Under the pieces are notes generated by a model that saw nothing but the letters and a program-made list of their open reading frames with translations, was not told the DNA's origin and ran no database searches. Shown in pieces: positions 17,803 to 30,100 of a stretch of DNA of 64,000 bases (its first letter is position 1; every line of letters begins with the position of its first letter). Made by a program: the position numbers and the translations under genes. The stretch lies in assembly GCA_964389475.1 (NCBI GenBank), contig CAYMFD010000002.1, forward strand, positions 58,313 to 122,312, read 5' to 3'. The DNA comes from CAYMFD01 sp964389475. Its GTDB lineage: Bacteria; Bacteroidota; Bacteroidia; Chitinophagales; Saprospiraceae.

Positions 17803-20800
17803 ATGAGACAATTCTACCTGATAGTTTCTCTTCTATTTCTAGGCTTTGCAGCCTCCGCCCAGTGTACGGGCCCCTTATCAGTAACCATCACTGGTTCTGG
17901 TACTGGTGCTCCGCTAGATGGGGATGGGATAGTTGTACAGCCCTCGTGTAATGATGCCAGTGGCGCCTTAGATGGTTCTATTGATATCACTATTACAGGT
18001 GGTACACTGCCTTACACCTACACATGGACGCAAGGCGCGACATTCTTTAGTAATGACGAGGACCTCACCCAGCTAGGTACAGGCATCTACACTGTTACTG
18101 TGACGGATGCAGCGACCAACCCAGACGCTAGTTCTGCTGGTTGCGAAGTCGTACTAACCTTTGAGATTACAGAACCTACTCCGGTCGAGCTTACAGGTAC
18201 TCCTGTAGAGCCGTTGTGTCATGAGGAGAGTGGATCACTTACAGGTAGTATCTCACTAGCTGTTACTGGAGGTACAGGTGCTTACACCTACAACTGGGAA
18301 ACAACAGATGGGGATGCTGTAGTACAGACTGCTCAGGACCAGACTGGTCTAGGTGGTGGTACATACTGCGTTACGGTATCAGATGCTAACAATTGTACGG
18401 ATACAGAGTGCTGGACATTGACAGAACCAGACGAGGTAGTACTGACCGAGGTGCATACAGACCTTACCTGCCACCCTGATGACTACCTTAACGAGGGGCC
18501 AGTTGACGGAAGTATCACGCTTACTGTCTCAGGAGGTACTATAGCTAATGATTACACATACACATGGTCACCAGTATCTGGTGGTATCGTACAGGGTCAG
18601 CAAAACCAAACTGGTCTAGCAGCAGGTACTTATACTGTGATCGTATCGGATGATAATGGATGTCAGGAGACAGTGACTGTTGAGATCACACAGCCAGATC
18701 CTATCGTTATCAGCGAGACGCTTAACCAACTAGCATGTAACGCTGCAAGTGGTAATCCAGATGGATCTATCGACATCACTGTTGTAGGTGGTACACCCAC
18801 ATATACGTTTAGCTGGACATCGACGCCTGGTGGACTAGTGCCTAGTGGTCAAGCCTCTAACCAAAACCTAAATACACTACCTGCTGGTGATTACACAGTG
18901 CTAGTAACAGATGATAGCGGTTGTACTCAGACAGCAACTTATACACTTAATGAGCCAGTAGCAGTTGCCGTAAATGGTACGCCTACAGACCTACTATGTC
19001 ACGAGAATAGTGGATCTCCAACTGGTATAATTAATACTGCCCCTACAGGTGGAACAGGAACTTACACTTATGTGTGGACGCCTGCTACAGGTGGTATCGT
19101 ACAAGGACAGCAAAATCAAACTGGCCTAGAAGCGGGTACTTACACAGTCGTGGTATCAGATGTAAATAACTGTACAGCCGAGGAGACTTTCACACTTAAC
19201 CAGCCTACAGAGGTGGAGCTTACAGGTGTGACTGATGAGCCAGACTGTAACACAGCTTCAGGTGCTCTAGATGGTTCTATCACAGTAAGCGTAACTGGCG
19301 GTACTCCTACAGCTACTGCTCCTGGATATGCATTTAACTGGGCAGGGCCTGGCGTAGTCGCTAGTGCTCAGAATCAGACAGGCCTAGGGACGGGTAGCTA
19401 CTCTGTAACGGTTACAGATGCTAATGGCTGTACAGATGTAGAGGCATTTACACTTACAGAGCCTACTCCAGTTACTGCAACAGGGGTCGTTGACGAGCCT
19501 GACTGTAATGTAGCAAGTGGTACACTAGATGGTAGTATCGATCTATCGCCGAGTGGTGGTACACCTGGTGCTGCACCTAATGAGTATGCATATGCATGGT
19601 CTACAGTAGATGGTACACTACCTGCTAATCAAGCCAACGTACAAGATCCTACAGGTCTAGGTACAGGTACTTATACAGTAGTTGTTACAGATCCTAACGG
19701 ATGTTCGTTTACGACTAGCTTTACACTTACAGAGCCTACTGCAGTAGAGGTAACTGCACAACTAACCAACCTATCATGTAATGACCTCAGTGGTTCAGCA
19801 GATGGTGAGATTGATATCACTGCTACGGGTGGTACATCGCCATACACATTCGCATGGACTACATCAAATGGTAGCATACCAGTAGGTCAAGAAGATGATG
19901 AAGACCAGACTGGTCTATCAGCCGGTACTTATACCGTAGTAGTGACTGATGATAACGGTTGTACAGCGATAGATAGCTGGGAGCTTACAGAGCCTACGGC
20001 AGTTGAGATTAACGGCACATTTACAGACCTTAACTGTCACATCAATAGTGGTGCAGCAGACGGGACTATCACGACTGCACCTACGGGAGGTACAGGTACT
20101 TACACGTACACATGGACACCTACTACAGGTGGTATCACACAGGGTAGCCAAAATCAGACAGGCCTAGAAGAAGGTACCTACACAGTGACAGTTGCGGACG
20201 TCAATGGATGTTCTGCAGAGCAGACGTTTACGCTTACACAACCTACAGAAGTAGAGGCAACTGAGGTGCACACTGACCTAAGCTGTAATTCAGCAAGTGG
20301 TAGCCCAGATGGTACGATCACCGTATCAGTTACTGGTGGTACTGAGGCTGGCGCTTACGATTACAACTGGTCTGGTCCTACTGGCGCAAGCTTGACAGCT
20401 AACGCAGCTAGCCAGACGGGTCTAGTAGCTGGTACTTATGATGTAACGATTACGGACGACAACTCTTGTACAGACGTAATATCTATTACACTTACAGAGC
20501 CTACGCCTGTTACAGCTACAGGTACTCCTGATCAACCAGACTGTAATACAGCTTCAGGTGATCTAGATGGTGCCATTGATCTATCACCGAGTGGTGGTAC
20601 TCCAGGTGCTGCACCTAATGAGTATACATACCTATGGACAACAGTAGATGGCTCTATACCATCAGGTCAAGAGACCGTACAAGATCCTTCAGGTCTAGGT
20701 ACTGGTACTTACACAGTAGTAGTGACAGATGCTAACAACTGTACATTTACTACGAGCTTCACACTACTAGAGCCTACTCCGGTAGATGTAGTAGGTGTTA

Positions 20801-22335
20801 CTACAGACCTAGATTGTAATTCTAATAATGGTAGTAGCAACGGTGGTATCGTTGTGACGCCGAGTGGTGGTACGCCAGGTGCTGCGCCTAATGAGTATAC
20901 CTACTCATGGACGGCAAGCGCAGGTGGTGATGTAACTGGTCAGGCGACTAACCAAAATCTAACAAACGTGCCAGCGGGTACCTACACAGTAGTAGTGACA
21001 GATGCCAATGGTTGTACAGGGTCTAACGAATGGACACTTACACAGCCAGATCCTATCGTGATCACTGCCACTCCTACAGATCCACCTTGTAATGCTGCTA
21101 ATACGCCGCAGGTGATGGGTGAGATTGCACTAAGCGTGAGCGGTGGTACAGGTACTTATACATATGCTTGGTCAACGAGCGATGGAGGTGCAGGACTAAT
21201 ACCGGCTGATCAAAGTCAGACACAATTGAGCGGTGGTACTTATACAGTCGTCGTTACAGATGGTAACTCATGTACGGCCGAGACTACGGTAGTACTTACA
21301 GAGCCTGATGAGATCAATGTGCTAGCACAAGCAACGAACCTAAGCTGTCATGCTGATAATGGCGCTGCCAATGGTACCATAACCTTGCTACAAGTAGTAG
21401 GTGGTACAGTAGCTGCTGACTACCAGTATACATGGACACAGAGTAATGGAGGTAGCGGTGTTGTAGACGGTCAGAGAGATCAGACAGGTCTTACGGCTGG
21501 TACTTACGACCTAGTGATTACCGATGATAATGGATGTACATTCTCCGCTACATATGTTCTTACCCAGCCAGATCCTATACAGATAGACGAGTCACTCGTA
21601 CAGCTTACGTGTAACTCTGCTAATGCTAACGGTGATGGTGCTATCAATCTGACAGTCACACAGGGAACATCTCCATACACGTTCGCATGGACGTCTAGTA
21701 ATGGTGGAGTAATACCAACTGGCGATGAGTCACTACAGAACCTAGATAACTTAACTGCTGGTACATACACAGTCGTTGTTACAGATGCTAATGGTTGTAC
21801 TGAGACGGAGACATATGACCTCAACGAGCCTACACCGGTGACATGTTCTATAGCAGAACCACCAGTTAACTCTTGTGGTGACCATATCGATTGTAATGGC
21901 AATACCGTAGACGTAACAGTAACAGCTGCAGGTGGTAGTGGTAACTATACTTACTCTATCGATGGAGGAGCCAACTGGCAGGGTAGCAATGTGTTCACAG
22001 TAGGAGCTGGAGTACACACTATTACTACGCAAGATGATCAAGGGTGTGAGACGACATGTGAGGTCACTATTACTGAGCCAGACCCACTAGTCGCAGGTAC
22101 ATGTGTACCTGAGCAAGATGAGTGTCAGGTGAGCGATGGTGAGATACAAGTACAGGCGGATGGCGGATGTCCTCCATATACCGTGACTTGGACTTCGCCA
22201 TCAGGAGGATCACTCGATCAAGCTTCACAGCAGATAACCACGGCTGGCGGTACTGTACTATTTACAGGAGCTACCGGTGGTGAAGACTACATCTTTACCG
22301 TGACGGATGCTAACGGTTGTGTTATCGGTGGATAA
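17803..22335 (+). CDS. Large secreted SprB-repeat adhesin-like protein lacking a sorting domain
   Basis: 1510 residues from ATG 17803 with signal peptide MRQFYLIVSLLFLGFAASAQ. The mature protein is about 17 tandem SprB-type repeats of roughly 80-90 residues. Each runs as TEPTxV..., then Cys in a DCN/SCN motif, DGSI, GGTxxYxYxW, QNQTGLxxGTYTV, and ends VTDxNGC. Residues are Thr/Gly/Asp-rich and Lys-poor, typical of surface filaments. The family model is SprB, the gliding adhesin moved along the cell by the T9SS-linked motor. The repeat run simply stops after VTDANGCVIGG; no type A or B C-terminal sorting domain follows in any frame of the 215 bases downstream. It may be secreted by another signal or be part of a complex with the next gene, whose N-terminus is similar. 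Confidence 0.85.
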   Translation: MRQFYLIVSLLFLGFAASAQCTGPLSVTITGSGTGAPLDGDGIVVQPSCNDASGALDGSIDITITGGTLPYTYTWTQGATFFSNDEDLTQLGTGIYTVTVTDAATNPDASSAGCEVVLTFEITEPTPVELTGTPVEPLCHEESGSLTGSISLAVTGGTGAYTYNWETTDGDAVVQTAQDQTGLGGGTYCVTVSDANNCTDTECWTLTEPDEVVLTEVHTDLTCHPDDYLNEGPVDGSITLTVSGGTIANDYTYTWSPVSGGIVQGQQNQTGLAAGTYTVIVSDDNGCQETVTVEITQPDPIVISETLNQLACNAASGNPDGSIDITVVGGTPTYTFSWTSTPGGLVPSGQASNQNLNTLPAGDYTVLVTDDSGCTQTATYTLNEPVAVAVNGTPTDLLCHENSGSPTGIINTAPTGGTGTYTYVWTPATGGIVQGQQNQTGLEAGTYTVVVSDVNNCTAEETFTLNQPTEVELTGVTDEPDCNTASGALDGSITVSVTGGTPTATAPGYAFNWAGPGVVASAQNQTGLGTGSYSVTVTDANGCTDVEAFTLTEPTPVTATGVVDEPDCNVASGTLDGSIDLSPSGGTPGAAPNEYAYAWSTVDGTLPANQANVQDPTGLGTGTYTVVVTDPNGCSFTTSFTLTEPTAVEVTAQLTNLSCNDLSGSADGEIDITATGGTSPYTFAWTTSNGSIPVGQEDDEDQTGLSAGTYTVVVTDDNGCTAIDSWELTEPTAVEINGTFTDLNCHINSGAADGTITTAPTGGTGTYTYTWTPTTGGITQGSQNQTGLEEGTYTVTVADVNGCSAEQTFTLTQPTEVEATEVHTDLSCNSASGSPDGTITVSVTGGTEAGAYDYNWSGPTGASLTANAASQTGLVAGTYDVTITDDNSCTDVISITLTEPTPVTATGTPDQPDCNTASGDLDGAIDLSPSGGTPGAAPNEYTYLWTTVDGSIPSGQETVQDPSGLGTGTYTVVVTDANNCTFTTSFTLLEPTPVDVVGVTTDLDCNSNNGSSNGGIVVTPSGGTPGAAPNEYTYSWTASAGGDVTGQATNQNLTNVPAGTYTVVVTDANGCTGSNEWTLTQPDPIVITATPTDPPCNAANTPQVMGEIALSVSGGTGTYTYAWSTSDGGAGLIPADQSQTQLSGGTYTVVVTDGNSCTAETTVVLTEPDEINVLAQATNLSCHADNGAANGTITLLQVVGGTVAADYQYTWTQSNGGSGVVDGQRDQTGLTAGTYDLVITDDNGCTFSATYVLTQPDPIQIDESLVQLTCNSANANGDGAINLTVTQGTSPYTFAWTSSNGGVIPTGDESLQNLDNLTAGTYTVVVTDANGCTETETYDLNEPTPVTCSIAEPPVNSCGDHIDCNGNTVDVTVTAAGGSGNYTYSIDGGANWQGSNVFTVGAGVHTITTQDDQGCETTCEVTITEPDPLVAGTCVPEQDECQVSDGEIQVQADGGCPPYTVTWTSPSGGSLDQASQQITTAGGTVLFTGATGGEDYIFTVTDANGCVIGG
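18170..22080 (+). repeat. Tandem SprB-type coding repeats (about 15 units of ~260 bp)
   Basis: Units start at the TEPT/TQPD/NEPT codons and share near-constant stretches such as ACAGGTACTTATACAGTAGT and GTTACAGATGCTAACGG. The best-matching pairs are units near 19480 and 20510, both with DEPDCN/DQPDCN and a GGTPGAAPNEY block. Similarity is high enough for homologous recombination to change copy number. Confidence 0.85.
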
Positions 22336-22374
22336 TCCACAGTAACATTATGCACTACTTCATGAGAGCATAAG

Positions 22375-22432
22375 AGATCTCTACAGTACTCTGAGATGGT
22401 TAATACCACCTCGGAGTACTGTTATGAGATCT
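22375..22432. repeat. Long imperfect inverted repeat between two SprB-type genes
   Basis: AGATCT (22375-22380) and CAGTACTCTGAG (22384-22395) are mirrored by CTCGGAGTACTG (22410-22421) and AGATCT (22427-22432). The 12-bp core has one G-T type mismatch and a 14-base loop. There is no T-run, so it is not a standard terminator; it could be an mRNA 3'-end or stabilising hairpin between the 1510-residue and 402-residue genes. Confidence 0.6.
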
Positions 22433-22550
22433 AAGCAGTAAGTCCTAGCCATGTAGGAGAATGAGAACTACCTATTGATGCTAAGAAGGATGAACACATT
22501 TATAGATTGCCGCATATGACGAGATATGCTGTAATTCACATAAAGCCTAA

Positions 22551-23759
22551 ATGTTGAAATTTATAACTAGAATTAGACTTCTTGCGCTTGCTCTGTCGAT
22601 TTTCCTTTTACTATTCGTATCGGGATTATCGGCTCAGATAAGCTGTACGGGATCTCTTAATGTAAGGGTAGTAGGTGCCGATGCGCCTATGACCGTGCAG
22701 TATAGCCTGTCCAATCTTTACTGTCGTGGAGCGAGCGACGGTCGGGTAGTCATAGAGCCTGAGGGAGGTACACCGCCATACTACTTCCTGTGGAGTGATG
22801 GTGATGATCAGCAAGAACGATCCAACCTCTCGGCTGGAGACTACAGTGTTACCATTCACGATAGCAACAATTGTATAGACACGGTACACATACGTATGGC
22901 TCAGATCGAGCCTAACTTAGAAAACAACCTACAGCTCGCTGATCAATATGGCTGCGGTGGCTGCTTTATCTCAGACGGAGAGTACTCTTTCATCTTTCAG
23001 GATGATAACGAAGACTTTATGCTCAGGGTCAATGACCTTACAGATGGTCAGAGTATCGGTCAGGTAGATGTCTGCATGGATCTGTATCCCGATAATATAA
23101 GGATGGGTGACCGCATGTTGCTCAAGAGATATTGGGCGGTAAAGGCGGCGGATCTTAGCACCAGGATTACGCTGTATTTTGATCTTGCTGAGGTTGAAGA
23201 TCTTGCGACAGAATCTGGACACAGGTCTTTTGGATCTACCTTCCTTGATACAGCGGATGTCAGATTGATCACACTTAAAGGCGGTCTTAGTACTTACGAC
23301 AGCTATGATGTGATGGATATAATCGAAAAGGCTGGAAGTAATCAGCTGAGGTTTTCTTCTGCTAGTTCTGTAGGGTCGGGGCTATGGTCTGCTATTTTTA
23401 GATATAGTGACCTAGACTCTAGTGCCTATACTGGCTTTTACTTGGACATTCCATATGTGAATAGTGTCACGACCTCTGTCGAAGAGGTAGTTCGTCAAGA
23501 TACGTTTGACTTTTACCTCGTCCAAAACCCTACGCTACGCATTGCCGAGCTTAGTAATAATAACTTCGATCAGTACGTAGATGCTACGATATCAATCGTA
23601 GATATCGACGGTCGACTGCTCCATGTCGAGGACGTGCCCAACGACAATCTTAAGTCTGTGCCAGTCAATGTAGCGGACTATCCGCCAGGAGCATATGTCT
23701 ACGTCGTAGATATCCCCGAGTTGAGGTTGCGCAAGTCCATAGAGTTTATCAAAATCTAG
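22551..23759 (+). CDS. Secreted single-SprB-repeat protein with T9SS type A sorting domain
   Basis: 402 residues. Signal peptide MLKFITRIRLLALALSIF..., cleaved near SGLSAQ. Residues about 33-118 form one SprB-type repeat (LYCRGASDGRVVIEPEGGTP, YFLWSDG, LSAGDYSVTIHDSNNC). The N-terminus (CTGSLNVRVVGADAP) parallels CTGPLSVTITGSGTGAP of the preceding large protein. Residues about 120-320 are an unrecognised domain with YGCGGCFISDGEY. The last ~75 residues look like a type A T9SS sorting domain: TISIVDIDGRLLHVEDV, then VADYPPGAYVYVV and final KSIEFIKI. Predicted to be exported through the T9SS and held at or released from the surface. It may be a base or cap for its repeat-rich neighbour, which is inference. 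Confidence 0.75.
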   Translation: MLKFITRIRLLALALSIFLLLFVSGLSAQISCTGSLNVRVVGADAPMTVQYSLSNLYCRGASDGRVVIEPEGGTPPYYFLWSDGDDQQERSNLSAGDYSVTIHDSNNCIDTVHIRMAQIEPNLENNLQLADQYGCGGCFISDGEYSFIFQDDNEDFMLRVNDLTDGQSIGQVDVCMDLYPDNIRMGDRMLLKRYWAVKAADLSTRITLYFDLAEVEDLATESGHRSFGSTFLDTADVRLITLKGGLSTYDSYDVMDIIEKAGSNQLRFSSASSVGSGLWSAIFRYSDLDSSAYTGFYLDIPYVNSVTTSVEEVVRQDTFDFYLVQNPTLRIAELSNNNFDQYVDATISIVDIDGRLLHVEDVPNDNLKSVPVNVADYPPGAYVYVVDIPELRLRKSIEFIKI

Positions 23760-24164
23760 ACGTAAGAAAGGCGTGATTATTGGTGTGTAGAGATATGTGA
23801 CATAGCGATTAGTTACAAGCTGTAAGTCATTGATATTGTGATTGTTAATTGCATATTATATGTAAATGTCGGGATTGATGCTGCATGTGTTAAGAGCTGC
23901 CGACTTTGGCGCTTTTAAGTAATGTTGATCTAGGTATGCATGTTGAAAATTAGAACATCCGCATTTTACATTATGAGTTTTATTAATATGTTGACTTTTA
24001 GATTTTTGTGAATGTTTATACTTTTAAATCCGACTTATTGCAGGAGTAGTCCTGTATATTTTTTATAAAATAAATTATCGACAATAAAAACAGTGGTAAG
24101 CTGTCAAAATATTGTCTTTTAAGTGCAGATAAATGCCCGTTGTCTAAAATCTTAAATGAGTTAA
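23760..24164. other. AT-rich intergenic region before the giant gene
   Basis: 405 bases with no supported gene. It is distinctly richer in A+T than the coding flanks, with T- and A-runs around 24060-24080, and presumably holds the promoter of the 4452-residue gene. No clear TAnnTTTG/TTTG pair was found. Confidence 0.5.
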
Positions 24165-27100
24165 TTGATCCTAAGAGATCTGAAATATAATTTTGGGCGA
24201 AGTGTACTAGTAGTACTGCTTTGCATGTTGGTAGGCACATGTTGTGTTTTAGCCCATACCCCCCTGTCTGATAGTCTCAATACTACCTTGGCTCTCTCAA
24301 CTTTTTGCGATGAAGAGGCCGTAATTCTAACTAATTTTCATGACGATGTTTGTGCCGAATCGCCTCCCATCTACACTGTCGATGAGGAAGAATTCTCTGT
24401 CAATGTCACCAGACGTCAGTATCAAGAAGCGACAGGTACAAGTCCTACAGCTGTGCTTAACTCACAACCTATTGCAGGTAATCTGCTGGTAGTTATAGCG
24501 GGTCACAGAAAGAATGCAGGTACTGCTACTATAGGTGGTAGCGGCTGGCAACAGCAGGTGTCGTTCGATGCTTATGATGGCGCATCCAATAATAGGAGGG
24601 GTATAACCATCTGGACTAAGATAGCTGGTCAGAATGAACCAACGAGCATTACTGCTAGTGTAGGTGATGGGACATCTAAAGTACTCGTGCAAGAGTTCGA
24701 AGTAAGTAATGCCACTTTCACCATAATAGACCAGGTGGCAAGCAATCAAGGTAGCATCACACCAGAAACTTGGGTAAGCACGGGCACCACACCGACCACT
24801 AGTAATACTCATACCTTGGTTGTGGGAGCTATGGTCGGTCGAGGATCGGCAGGTAATACCCCCAACTTTGGCAATGGCCTCCACTCTTCTGTGGGGACCA
24901 ATGAGCCTGGCACTAATTATCCTTCCCTATGGAGTGGCTTTGTCAGGCAGACCTCAAGTGGACCTCAGACTAGTCTTGTCAGTTGGTCTAGCAGTATACA
25001 AGCATCGGCAGCCATCATTGCTTATGGTATCAGTGCCGGCGGTAGTGGAGGGTCTACCGGCGATTGCTCAGCGAGGGTCTCGTCGGGTCTGATAGCTCAT
25101 TATGACTTCACAGAGGGTAGTGGTATTATCGTTAACGACATATCTGGCTATGGCACACCACTAGACTTGGTGATCGCTAATCCAGCGAACGCCTCATGGC
25201 TATCAGGAGATTGCGGACTATCAGTTAATAGCTCGACCCTGCTCGAATCTACGGGCAATGCTACTAAGATCGCGACAGCATGCAAGGCGACTAACGAGTA
25301 CTCTCTAGAGGTATGGGCCAAAGCGAGTAACACTACCCAAGGCGGCCCTGCTCGGATAATTGAGATGGGCGACGGTAATGGTAATAACCGAAACTTTATG
25401 TTCGGGCCAGCCGGTAGTTCTGATTACGAGTCTAGAATAAGGACAACCTCTAATGTCTCGGGATTTAGTCCTGAGCTTGACGGAGGCACACCTAGTACCA
25501 GTCTTAATCATTATGTAGTCACTAGGAATAGTAGTGGTGTAGAAAGGATATATGTCAATGGGTCGCAGGTGGCTACTCACACTGTCGGCGGTAATCTTAG
25601 TAACTGGTCAGACTTTTATACATTGCAAGTGGCTAATAGGGATGGCCAAAATAGACCATGGCTAGGAGAGTTGTACAAGGTTGCTATTTACGATAAGGAC
25701 CTCAGTGGGGCAGAGGTGCTTACCAATTATGGCGAAGGTCATTGCTGCTCTCATACTTATGATTACAGTGATGCTCCCCTCAGTTATGGCGATGCTTGTG
25801 CTCCAGCTCAGTCTTTCGTGATGCTAGGTACCCTGATCGATGCCGAGGCTGACAGTCATAATAATATTAACGCCAGTGGGGATGATAATAATGGAGTAGA
25901 TGATGACGACGGTATCACCTTCGTAGGCGGTACAAACCTCACGAGGGGTACTTCTGAGTCAGTATCGGTCGTATTTACTACTACCTACAACGACGTCTAT
26001 ATCAACGGCTGGATCGACTTTAACGGTGATGGTGACTTTGATAGCAATGAGAGAGTCATTAACGACGATAGCGTAGGTCAGTCTACCTCGTCGCCTCGTT
26101 CCTATTCCTTTACCGTCCCATCATGGGCAGTATGTGGTACTACTTATGCTAGGTTTCGTATCAGTGATGATTCTGGAAAGGGGGCAACTACTTGCGACGG
26201 TACGGCTGGAGAGGTAGAAGATTACATGGTTACTATCGACGGCTGTACGACTGCCGAGATATGTAATAACGGTATAGATGACGATGGGGATGGTGATATA
26301 GACTGCGCAGATTCAGATTGTGCATCAGATCCATCATGTAACAGTAGTGGAGGTAGTAACTCTTGTAATCTCATAGTACGTGCATTGGGTAGTTGTGGCG
26401 GGGAGAGTCTACAGTTGAGGATTAATAATGTGACCGTTGCCACGTATACCCTCACCACCTCTTTTGTCGACTATACATACAGCGGATATACACAGGGTGA
26501 TAATGTTAGTTTGTACTTTCTCGATCAAGGGAATGGATGCGATCACAATGCTCGAATCGATTACATCACTGCTGGTGCCTCTGTGTATGAGATGGAGCAG
26601 TCCACTAATAATCAAGGTTGTAACACATCTGGTAGTGAATGGATGTGGTGTACTGGCACGGCTGATTTTGGTAACCTTGTATGCTCTCAATCTGGTGGTG
26701 GAGCACCTATTACGTGCACATCTGGTCAGACCATTGACCACTACGGAGAGGGTTGTTCTGGCAGTAATATAAATATCAATGTGCCTAACTTGTCTAACGT
26801 AGATCGCACTGTTGTGGAGGTGGTGTACAAGGGATGTAATCCTGGAAACAGTGTCACCGTAAGCTCCTCGATTGGTAACTTGAGCTTACCACGGATCATT
26901 GTCCCAGGAGGTAGCTCCAATGCTAGGGTATACCGACTAGAGCTCAACCAGAGTGTGACCAATCTAACAGCTGTGTCTGAGTGTGGTACATGCGGTACTG
27001 GTAATGGTATGCAATCTTTGCTAGTATATGCTATACGTAATGTAGATACTGGCGTGAGTTACGAGAGTACTTTCACTTCATTAAGCGGTTACTGTGATGT

Positions 27101-30100
27101 AGAGACCATCAGTATCCCTATAAATACTGCATCATCACCACGAGATGTAGAAGTTATTCTGCCTTTATCGGAGATAACCAATGATGGTCGATATCTAACC
27201 GTAGAGGCAGCTAGTAATGTGGGTAGTGTATCGGACTCAGAGACCATCTTTGGGCCTGATTTATCATTGGGCTGCTGTTTTTATTTGATGGAGCTTACTC
27301 TAGTTGATGTGCCAGCTAATGCGACAGCTATCGATATCACTATTACCAGCAATGGAGCTAATAATCCGAATGGTTCTAGTTGTGGACAGTCATATATATT
27401 AGGTGGTACTACCTATACAGAGCTAGAGTGTAGCTGTGTAGATATTACAGCTAATGCAGGGCCTAATGTATCCATGTGTTCGGGTAATGATACGATATTA
27501 TCTGGGTCAGCTACAGGGGGATCTGGGGGTACATCTTACAGTTGGTCACCCGCTACAGGTCTGAGTAATCCTAATATAGCTAACCCTACCGCTAGCCCAA
27601 CGACTACAACCACCTACACCCTGACCACCACAGGTAGTGACGGCTGCACGGATACCGACCAGGTGACTGTGACAGTAGTTGATCAGTATACCAGCGGTGG
27701 TACGATATCGGGTGATCAAGCGGTATGTGGTAGTGGCTATGACCCTGCTATGATAGGCAGTACTGCACCTCCTAGTGGTGGTTCAGGTGGTACACCTTAC
27801 TACGAATGGCAGAAGAGAGAAAAGCCCTGCGGCGGATCTTACTCGGCATGGTCCGTAATACCTGGTGCTAATAGTAGCACCTACGATCCGCCGGCTATTA
27901 CGATGACTACACAATATAATCGCCGCGCAAGGAGGTTAGATGGTTGCTCTCCCCTCTGGCGAAATGCCAACACCGTCACCAAGACCGTCATCGAGCAATT
28001 TACTGCTGCAGGGACTATCGCAGGTGATGAATCACATTGTGGGGCTTACGATCCTGCAATTATAACTAGTACAGCTGCTCCCTCAGGAGGATGTGAGGGT
28101 AGTACTGTCTACATATGGCAACAAAGAACTAAGAATTGCTCTACTGGAGCTTGGTCTGGTTGGGCTAATATTACAGTTAATGGAGCAAGCGCAACCTACG
28201 ATCCTCCTTCAATTACAGTTACTACTCAATACAGGAGGGTAACCTGGAGAGCTGGAGGTTGTACACCTGAAAATCTAGTTTCTAATGTCATAGAAAAAAC
28301 TGTAGTTGAGGATCTTGCTAATGGTGGTTCTATAAGTGCCGATCAGAGTGATTGTGGTGCCTTTAACCCTGTCAATATCACAGGTACGGTTCCTAGCGGA
28401 GCCTGTACCACTCAAGGTATCGACTACCAGTGGCAGAAAAGAGAAGCTCTAGGTGGACCATGGACTGATATATCTGGCGCAACAGGTCAAACTTATAATC
28501 CACCATCTATTACAGTAACTACTCAATATCGACGAGTTGCAAGTACTGAGATCTGCGGTGATTTATATTCTGACGCAGTAACTGCTACGATAAATAATGA
28601 GCCTCAGGTTACATTGCAGGATACGGACTTTTGTCCAGGTGCTGGCTTTATTGTTGATCCAGATGTATGTATCGAGTATCCTGAGATTAAGGCTATCCGA
28701 CCTCTTGATAACGTCAACTGGAACAATCAATTTTACCAAGGCGGCCCAGCACTTACGGGTGATGGTAAACTTTGCTTTGACCTAGCAGTAGCACCTAACA
28801 ATTCATTTAATATGCTGGGTCTAACTAGTGACCCAAATGCTAATGCATCTTTTTCAAGCATAGATTATGCTCTGTATATCATCAATACAGCAGGCAGTTA
28901 CAGGATACGACCTTATGAGAATGGGACCAATAGAGGGGATAAGTATAGTAGTACTACTCCCTTACTAGGTTCCACTTTTTGTATTGAAAGAGCGGGAACT
29001 ACGATCACTTATTTGATGGATGGCAATCTGTTGTATACAAGTACAGTAGCCTCCTCAGCTGATTTGTATTTCGATAATTCATTTCATTCTAGTGGGGTGC
29101 AGCATTCTGAGTTTAATAATATCCAGTTATGTGGTCCAGCTAGTAGTATTGATGCTAATTATAGCTGGAGTACCGGCGCCAGTACGAGCACGATCTCAAC
29201 GTCAAGTCCGGGTACTTACACGGTGACTGTGACTGATGATAATGGCTGTACAGCAACAGATGATATCGTGTTGACATTGTCGGACCTCATGGCAGATGCT
29301 GGTCAAGATTTTACACTTTGCTCATCAGACGGTAGTGTCGCACTTTTTGGGTCAACAGCTGAACCTAGTGCAAATATTACATGGACGACTACGGGTTCAG
29401 GGTTTTTGCTTAGTGATGATGATCTAGATCCCAGATATTATCCCACGCAGGCAGACTACAATAATGGTAGCGTCACGTTTACCATGACTGTAGACTACAA
29501 CGGTTGCACAGATACGGATCAGGTGGTGGTGACATTTTTAGATCCACAGGTCTCTGTAGATCAGACCCAAGATAGAGTCTGTGCTGGAGATAATGTTACT
29601 GTAACTGTTACCGGGTCTAATAGCTACACTTATCAATGGTACGGACCCAATGGTTTTACCCAGAGCGGCAAAAACCTAAGTTTAAACAATGTTAATATTG
29701 ATCACTCAGGTGTTTACTACCTGCATGTCACCAACTCGCTCGGATGTGTCTCGATTACAGGTAATAAAGAGTTTATGCTGGCTGTAGATGACGAATTTGT
29801 CAGGACAGAGGTTGGATCATATGGCTTGTCTACTACAGACTGGACTCAATCGATTAGTGTTGACAAGTTTGACAATACTTTTGGAAGCTTAACGCAAGTC
29901 ACTGTTAAGTCCCAGCTAGGGGTTAGTACTAGGTATGGTATGGAGTATACTGGTAATGGTGGTAGTAGTCTGTCATACACCGGCACACATGATGGAGATG
30001 TAACCACTCCACTAAATAATACAGTTGATCTTGATTTAAACGTGTCGCAGTCGTTAAGCGTCTCTGCCTTTGATGGTACCGCAGATTTTGGAGGTACTTC

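Noticed and set aside
21504..21902. Long minus-strand frame inside the SprB-repeat gene, and similar frames in the giant gene
   Set aside because: These are opposite-strand shadows caused by biased codons of the Thr/Gly-rich repeats; they repeat with the repeats and look like no protein family.
18170..22080. Regular repeats as a CRISPR-like array
   Set aside because: The period is about 260 bp, all units are coding and in frame, and there are no short identical repeats with unique spacers or cas genes.
22336..22550. Frameshifted sorting domain after the 1510-residue protein
   Set aside because: None of the three frames after the stop continues a repeat or shows a sorting-domain pattern.
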